Assembly (NCBI GenBank): GCA_007644065.1
Contig: VJWN01000008.1
Location: 1,118,411 to 1,182,410 of the forward strand
Origin: Margaritispora aquatica
Lineage: Eukaryota > Ascomycota > Leotiomycetes > Helotiales > Discinellaceae
Reading direction: 5' to 3'
Length of the DNA stretch: 64,000 nt
Shown: in pieces, positions 57,174-64,000 of the stretch
Numbering within the stretch: position 1 is the first letter of the stretch
Layout: every line of letters starts with the position of its first letter
Made by a program: the position numbers and the translations under genes
Notes under the pieces: generated by a model
Told to the model about the DNA's origin: nothing
Seen by the model: the letters and a program-made list of their open reading frames with translations, nothing else
Databases searched by the model: none

Positions 57174-58851
57174 ACGTGGGACGATCTTACGTATTGGATG
57201 AGGTATGGAATGAAAATGGCACGTCGATTGAACAATCGATGTGCATTATATCCTTTAAAACAAGCCTCGATTTTCGGTTCTTGATGTCAATTGTGATCTT
57301 TGCTGTGCCCCCTTTTCTTAGGCGAGATACTACGAGTGACGTTAGACCTGATTTGCTGCACATATCCTCGGCTCGGCTTACCTTCAATCCTATTGATCTG
57401 AACACTGACAGTAGTAAATTTCTAGCAAAGTTGGGCAGCTACCGATACTTGCTTGCTGCTTTCGGCTCCTGTTCGAAACCGTATGTATGCAAGTACCCGT
57501 ACCGTACCATGCCGACTGAAAGTATCCGATGGTATGGATTTTTCGGCATGTGGAAGGACGGACAATTGTTGGATGGTAGGTACTTTCAAGACTTTGTTTA
57601 GGTGCAAAACTGGTTCTAGACCGGATACTCAAGTGCTTACTTGTGTCAGGTAGTCGTCGTCTCTAATGCCCATGGAGAATTAAGCATTTGAGATAATTCA
57701 AGATGGTGCAGCAGTGCTGAATTGCTCACTCTCCTTTCATGATGATGGTTTCTGAACACATGATTCGTGGAGGTTAATCCTCTTGTGGATTGGTCCAGTA
57801 GTGGCTTGAGAAGTCCAACAGCCATCTCAAACAAATCGACAGCAACTCCCTGACATACCTTACCCACTATAAAGTACGCTGTGACGAATCCTCTCGTCCC
57901 AACCGTGATGATTCTGACAGGGAGACGAATCTTCTCCAGAGACATTGCGCAATGGCCACATCGTCGCATCTACAGCCCAATGAGAAGGCTTTTGGAAGAA
58001 AGGAGAGCAAGGGGCTGGCTTGAGTTGACCCTCCTAGAATGCCCAGAATATCCAGAATATCGAAAGCTGAATATCGGTGGACGGATGGCCATCATTTACG
58101 AGTAATGATTTTATACAGTGCTGAGACTGGATAACCACTAGAGGATCTATAAGCCAATGAATGGTAGATTACAGAAAAGTGTCTCTGACCCTGCAGTATC
58201 AGCTCCGCATTCGATTTTCAGCCAAGTGGTGACACGGATCAGTGTTCACCAGTGGCATGACACTAGAGCCCTTCGCGTTTTCTTCAAACAGAATGTTTCT
58301 CTCTACTGTATTTGAACCGCTGCTTTATCGTATATTGAGGGGCGAAGGCTTATTTTCTGGAAGCATTGAAGATGTTGTGATCCTTGGGCTAATCATTGCA
58401 CACCATCCTTACTCGTACCTATTTGCCTTTGATTTCTCTTGCCCTTGCTCAGCATGAGTTCGCCGCTCATCTATCCACTTATTCAATTATGCCGTGTCGT
58501 TGTTAGATATACCCTGCTCCTTATTTTAACCTGAAAATAAGGATATCTGTTCAAGGATCACCACTTGCTCACTCCTTTCTTCTACTCACCTGTATCATCG
58601 TCACCATCGCCTTTCCTTTCTTTTTTAATCATCAGTCATCAGAGTCAGGCTTGACGGGACCTTCAACCCCCTCGAAGCGCCCGACGCATCATACGAAGCT
58701 AGATCTGAGAGGTCAGGGCCACTGTGGAGAGGAACGCAACAGACATTGCATCTTACAGTTCATGACCTGCGCAGGTGTATATACTTCTCAAATCGTTAGG
58801 AAAGGCCATCGCAATTGGAAACTCATAAGCCTTTGAATAATTTGGAAGTTG
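57174..58851. other. intergenic, no confident gene
   Basis: Short frames on both strands: 57646-57969 minus (107 codons, with a hydrophobic middle) and 57881-58105 plus, which overlap each other. Neither has a recognisable domain. Pyrimidine-rich sequence at 58555-58640 probably belongs to the leader of the next gene. Confidence 0.4.
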
Positions 58852-60230
58852 ATGGTAGTGAGACAACATTCCAAAATGACGAATGGCGTTGTTTCGTCGT
58901 TCAGGATGCCCGTTGTGGCTGCCTTGGTTGTTCTAGTGCTCATATGGACGATGATGTCTCTCGATATGCCATCAGTAAGGAAAGCACCAAACGTGGTAAG
59001 TTGTCCTTCGCGTATTGAATCCCATGTTTATTAAGTGTTATTCAGGATCCCACACACATCTACAAGGAGACTCCAGAGGCGGACACAGAAACTAGTGCAG
59101 AAGCGCTAAGGATAGCATCAGAGGCAGCTGCTCTAGCTGCTTCCCAGGCCACCCAAGTTCCAAAAGTTGAATCACCGTCTTCGATTGTGGTAGTTGCATC
59201 AACAACAGCATCAGTGGCATCAATACCAACTGGGGAGGCAGAGAAGGGAGGATCGCCGGAGTCCTCGCCCAGCAATGCTCCCAAATTGAAAGACAAACCT
59301 CTTATCCTGTACGCTTACGCCGACTCTGAAAGCGGATCTGCGCGTGTCAACCTCGAATTCTTTATTGCACATGGCTTGCACGATGCTGCGGATTTTATGT
59401 TCATCTTGAATGGCGAGACGGATGTAGACAAGATCATCCCAACCAAGAAGAATATCCATATCATCAAGCGCCCAAATGACTGTTACGATCTGGGGGCATA
59501 TGCAGAGGTTCTTCTCAAGGATGACTTGTACAAGAAATACAAGCGGTTCATCACCTTGAATGCCAGCATCAGAGGTCCATTCATTCCATACTGGTCAGAC
59601 GCTTGCTGGAGTGACATGTATTTGAATAAGGTCACAGATGAAGTCAAGGTTTGTGCTAACCACCTTTATATTACGATGATTACAGCGCTAACTCCACCTT
59701 AGCTCGTAGGCATGACTGCGAACTGCTGGCCAACCTTCCACATTCAATCCATGATCTGGGCAACCGACATCATTGGCATAACAACCCTCCTCTTCCCACC
59801 CGAGAAAGCTCTCACCTATCTCGCCGCACATCCGATCACTTTCCCTCCCACCGGAATCCACGATCCCGCACCAGCTGGCTCTCCCGAAGTTCCTCCTGTC
59901 GCACAGGCACCTGGCATAAACGGGTGTTTTCATACCTGGGACGCAGCTGTGGCGGCGGAGGTCTCTTCTACCAGTCTGATCCGAGCAGCAGGGTATAAGG
60001 TCGATGCCCTGATGAGCGCGTACCAGGGACAGGAGAGCTACAGGTTGGGAGAGACATGTACGGAGAACAATGACGTCCTGTGGAACGGAAGGTATTGGGG
60101 AAGTAACGTTGGGTTGTACGAAACGGGGTGGATGAAGAGCAATCGGGATGTTGACCCTGTCGGCTTGGAGAAGCAGACAGAGTGGGTCAAGGGGAGGAAG
60201 TATAGCAGTTACGATTATTGCAAGTTGTAG
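58852..60230 (+). CDS. type II membrane protein, glycosyltransferase-like (RgpF-like pattern)
   Basis: Three exons: 58852-58995, 59046-59648 and 59703-60230; joined frame 424 aa. The first ATG in frame is 58852 (MVVRQHSK); 58876 is an alternative. A short basic N-terminus and one signal-anchor helix at about residues 18-37 (RMPVVAALVVLVLIWTMMSL) are followed by an Ala/Ser/Thr/Glu-rich stem to about residue 125. The lumenal domain then has KPLILYAYADSESGSARVNLE, FILNG, IHIIKRPNDCYDLGAYAEVL, FITLNASIRGPFIPYW, LVGMTANCWPTFHIQSM, GINGCFHTWDAAVAAEVS and KYSSYDYC. The R-P-N-x-C-x-D-x-G-A-Y element resembles the R-N-x-G-x-D-x-GAY of rhamnan-synthesis protein F. A Golgi glycosyltransferase role is inferred from that and from topology. 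I recognise the family as conserved but uncharacterised in fungi. The second intron uses the less common donor GTTTGT. Confidence 0.82.
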
Positions 60231-60584
60231 ATTTGAAAGTATCAAGGGCGGTTACATATTGGGTGGCAAAGATTGTGTATTATATACTTGGCGGGTAAGC
60301 TAGCTGGAATCTTGGTTGGGATGGCGTTTGGAAGTTGCCATTTATGTCTGATACGTCTGGTTGGATGGACTGAACAGGACTTACCTGAGTATATAGATCG
60401 AGATACCATGATTACAAAATTTATTGATGATAAACACTAGACTGTATCGCATTTTGAGTTATGTGGATAAGCAATGGATTAGTGGCCATGTGTTTTTGTT
60501 GTTGGCATTTTTATACTGGATTATCATCAGGAGAGCGATGAGTATCCTACTCTAATAACTTTTTATAATTCCCACCCTACATAG

Positions 60585-60611
60585 TTTCTCTCTCTCTCTC
60601 TCTCTCTCTCT
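60585..60611. repeat. CT dinucleotide microsatellite
   Basis: About thirteen CT units, in sequence without genes. Confidence 0.9.
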
Positions 60612-61707
60612 GCTATCAGCTTTCTTCCGTGCAAGGAAGTTGAGCAAAGGAAAAAGGGCGGTCTCAGATCCAGCTTAGAGCTCATCTGTTCCTGTCACCC
60701 CCATTCAAGCGAGGAACAACAGAGCGAGTTGGGCATCTTTAAGTGGGAGTGCTAATCATTGACCTAATTGCAAATCGCAAGTAACTAAAAATTCCTACCG
60801 GAAATCGGTCGGTATATGGCTATAAGCGCACAAATGGGTACACATGACTACCATCAGCATTCCCTCCCTCTAGCGGTTCCCAAGGCGTATCAAACCCCGC
60901 CACAGGAGAAAGATATAATTGAGGGTCTCAGCTCTATTGTCAAACAACACTTAACTCTTCCTTTCTCTTGCGTTCACGACCTAGTATAAGGCAAGAAAGG
61001 GAGGGAGATGTTATTTGTACTTTCAAGCAACCGTCGTTCAACCCAGAAAGCCGAAATAATCAAAATCATACTGCTCTCAACTCTCAGCTCTCAAACGATG
61101 AGAAAAGGTCACAGCATCAGTTACCAAGCAAGTCTTCCCACCCTCTCACTTGTAGAAATACTGAGTAGGGGAGAGAGAGACTTTACATCCTTTGCGTGAA
61201 TCATCATCATCATCATCGACCAGTCCGACCAAATCAAGACATAAAGCTGTCAAAGGAAAAGAAAAGAAACAAAGAAGCTCCCTTTTTATATAGTCTCAGC
61301 TCCTATGTGTACGCACTGGCTTCGCCCCCGACTCGAGAGTTGGGTGGAAACCGGTAGTTCGTTTGAGGAAAGCTTCATCATTGACCATTTGGGCTTGCCT
61401 TGCCTCTTCGTGGATGGGAGTGGGAGTTGGAAACTACTTATCTGCTTCCATGGTGGGTCTTCATTGTCGTTCGTCACTCTCGCTGTCTTCTAGTTGTCCT
61501 CGGTATCGTTGTCGTCTCGTTATCGTCGGTGGCTTCAGTTCCGTCGTTTCGTTATTGTCGTCGTCCTCCCCGTCCTTCTAACTTTCTCTCCTATGTCCCT
61601 GCCATTCCTCCATATCCTCTCGTCCTCCTCATCTTCCTCGTCTTCCTCATCCTCCTCGTCTTCCTTCTATACCATATCACTCCCATTCCTCCCCAAATCC
61701 CAAATTT

Positions 61708-62035
61708 GTCTCAGGCTAAACTCAAAGATCTAGCCCCCAAATCCGGGTTAAGGTCCTCGAGGGCTTTCGTTCTCTGAGCTTTTAAGCTACATCGTTGACA
61801 CAGGACTTCTATCCGTAGATGAACGAGAAAATGATGGAAACAGACAGACTCCCTCTTCATGTCCCAGTTGGGTCTCAGCCTAAGCTCGAAGATCTTACCC
61901 TCACTTGCAACTGACGTCAACGAGGTTTTAAATCTTCCAGCTTGTAAGCTACATCATAGACATGGGTCTTTGCTCTGCATCTTAAAACCAAATGACGATA
62001 TGAGATAGGAGATGGAAGAATATGCATCCTTACCA
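61708..62035. repeat. diverged tandem duplication, unit about 164 bp
   Basis: Copy 1 begins at 61708 and copy 2 at 61872. Paired blocks: GTCTCAGGCTAAACTCAAAG versus GTCTCAGCCTAAGCTCGAAG, and AGCTTTTAAGCTACATCGTT versus AGCTTGTAAGCTACATCATA. On the minus strand both copies can be read in the same frame as similar peptides (IFEFSLRQIWDLGR and IFELRLRPNWDMKR), although copy 1 has a stop just before this segment. Confidence 0.65.
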
Positions 62036-63934
62036 CAACATGCTCATAACTACAAAACAAACGAACGAAGATTCAGAAAACAGAAACAACCACCAGTTTT
62101 GGAATTTGCCCACCGTCATTGGTGGCGTCACCCTGGTATACCACTTACCTTATGGCAACTGACAGCAGATACTGCATGTTTTGAGGGTACCATTTATATA
62201 ATTCGATATGCCTCCACTGGCTGAGTGATTGTTTCAATAACAGTCTTTTATTTCATAATATTAGAAACAAAGACGACGACTTGCTCATATCATGCACTGA
62301 ACAACGAACAAATGAAGGGATGACACTAGTCATTCGCAAACTGGCGGAAGAAATATCATGATAGAAACGTTCCCCAATACCACGACACATTTATAGTCAG
62401 AATATCTTTCGTCCATTTCCTACTTGTAGCACCCATACCGCCGAAGCTGCAGGAGAACCTCAAGGGATTCGAGGACGAATACTTTTCATCATGGTGTGTT
62501 TTTTCTTATGTTAATGTTTTTTGGGGGGTTATGAATGTTACAAAAGATGAGATGAAAAGGAAGAGAGAAAAGGAAATATCTACATAATACCAACAACCCA
62601 CAATTTTTCAGAATCAGATGCTACTCTCCTCTGCCATTATTGTCTTTGACCAAGGTCTTGGAGCAATTGCAGAAGTAAGTCGAGACTTTATGGAGTAGAG
62701 CTGTATCATCATCAAAGAACCTCCGAAAGCCACCGAAAAAAGACAATGAAGCAAAAGCAAAGCAGAACAGAACGCTAACGACAATGAAAGGGTGAAGCAC
62801 GCACCTGTTGATACTGAATGAAATTATAAACCAATATCAGAAATCTCTGTTCTTCAAATGCCTGTATTGTCCCACGACCAAGGTCGCATGACAAGGTGCA
62901 AGTGAATTGGGTGAAGCAGAGAAAATCATCATGTTAGAAGGCCAGGTATGATACCGTTTCGGTGTTAGAATATATAAAGCGAAATTTAAGAAGAATGAAG
63001 AAGAAAGAGAATGTGAAGGAGGAAGTATGGAATTTATACAATGCAGTTTCTTAGTCTGGAGCCAGCGACACGCCAAATTAAGCGAGGCACTAAAAGGGGG
63101 AGAAGACCGGACTTGTATCTAGTCCTTTAGCCAAAGCACTGGAGCCTCGAGTTCATATGTAGAGCATCGAGAACTAGTCGCTAGTTTCCACACTGTAGCC
63201 CTACAATGCGACATTAGCTCGTGTTTCGGAGTCAGATGATGTTGATTATGATTGCATTTTGGATCCATTGACGACTTCGTGAATACCTACTTTGGCGTCT
63301 GACTCACTGTCCATCATATGATGATAGTGAGAGAATGATTGTTTGTTCCGGGAGACTCGGATTATATGGCGTTGTGTGATTGTTCAAAGTGGAAGAAGAT
63401 TCGAAATGGGTAGGCTTAACAAAAGTTGTGGACAGTTTCATGTGGATAATTTAGTGTTTATGAATGGGAATTGATCATTACAGCGGCACAAAGAGTATTT
63501 CAAAGTCTTGGGTGTGCATATAAATGTGCCAAAAGTCCTGTAGTCGCAATTTTGGTTACCACTCTGTGAAGTGATTATTGATGTCAGGCTTAATTATGTC
63601 TCTGACGACTCTGGATCGGATTTCTGAAATACATTTTTATAAAACCACACAGGAAAAGTATCTCACGTTGATGGAACACTAAGATTATGAAGATAGGTTA
63701 CCAGGACGTTGAAGACGACCCACTAGTAGATACTGTGATAATGTCGTGTTGCGGCTAGATTGTAGCTCCTATAATCTCTGCAGCCGATCTTCATTTCAAC
63801 AATATAAGATATGGACTCTTGAATAACATTTGAAACGTTTTGGAACACCAAGATTTTGGCATTAGATACGCTTGGCATACATCATTCCACCTATTACATC
63901 GTAACTCATAATCATCAATCACCATATCGCATTC

Positions 63935-64000
63935 ATGTTCAATATCCAACCCTACCTATCCGACACCCTCACATACGGCGAAGGAAATAACCCTCTCTTC
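63935..64000 (+). CDS. possible 5' end of a gene cut by the window edge
   Basis: The ATG at 63935 opens a frame that stays open for 22 codons to the end of the window (MFNIQPYLSDTLTYGEGNN...). The codons look coding, and sequence upstream is AT-rich promoter-like. Too little is present for identification. Confidence 0.3.
   Translation, partial: MFNIQPYLSDTLTYGEGNNPLF

Larger units (their letters stand above)
60231..63934. other. 3.7 kb without a confident gene
   Basis: Contains a CT microsatellite (60585-60611), a short CAT repeat (61198-61218), a TCC/TCG-rich simple-sequence tract (about 61600-61680) and a diverged 164-bp tandem duplication (61708-62035). Frames in 61300-61780 arise from the low-complexity pyrimidine tract. 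Nothing recognisable lies between 62040 and 63930. Confidence 0.45.

Noticed and set aside
1..64000. CRISPR arrays, prokaryotic operons, intact transposons
   Set aside because: No regularly spaced direct repeats with unique spacers, and no transposase, reverse transcriptase or integrase frames were seen. The DNA is eukaryotic.

Overview
This window is nuclear DNA of a filamentous ascomycete (Pezizomycotina). The spliced genes have introns mostly of 46-75 nt with GTAAGT/GTATGT-type donors, the 5S rRNA gene is dispersed and of Neurospora type, and the gene set is typical (forkhead factor, CLA4, ELP2, URM1, SEC12, RPF1, GRS1, GH27). The moderate AT content and long intergenic stretches suggest Leotiomycetes/Helotiales, but that is an inference. 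Exon-intron structures below were assembled by hand from reading frames and splice signals.

Layout. 0.4-2.7 kb: forkhead transcription factor. 2.7-8.2 kb: no ordinary gene, but three diverged copies of a glycine-rich micro-ORF (3.7, 5.6 and 6.75 kb) and a 25-nt 5S rRNA fragment. 8.2-11.1 kb: four-exon gene for a 923-aa protein with a PigL_N/STAND-type N-terminus and a two-helix membrane C-terminus. 11.6 kb: complete 5S rRNA gene. 13.2-13.9 kb: small type II membrane protein. 15.4-21.3 kb: CAF16-like ABC ATPase, Elongator subunit ELP2, and URM1 divergent from ELP2. 21.3-25.9 kb: no convincing gene. 25.9-28.3 kb: C2H2 zinc-finger factor. 28.3-42.9 kb: gene-poor, with many short tandem repeats. 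42.9-44.7 kb: secreted GH27 alpha-galactosidase ending in RDEL. 45.8-47.8 kb: SEC12. 48.7-51.6 kb: CLA4-type PAK kinase. 53.4-55.6 kb: glycyl-tRNA synthetase, divergent from RPF1 (55.9-57.2 kb). 58.9-60.2 kb: membrane-anchored glycosyltransferase-like protein. The last 66 nt may begin another gene.

Functional themes. ELP2 and URM1 share an intergenic region and both act in modification of wobble uridine 34 of tRNA (mcm5 side chain and 2-thiolation). GRS1 and RPF1 share a 283-bp promoter region and serve translation and 60S biogenesis. The least ordinary part is 3.7-11.7 kb: a decaying micro-ORF family next to a membrane-anchored STAND-type protein that lacks an NTPase domain, flanked by a 5S fragment and a full 5S gene of the same variant.
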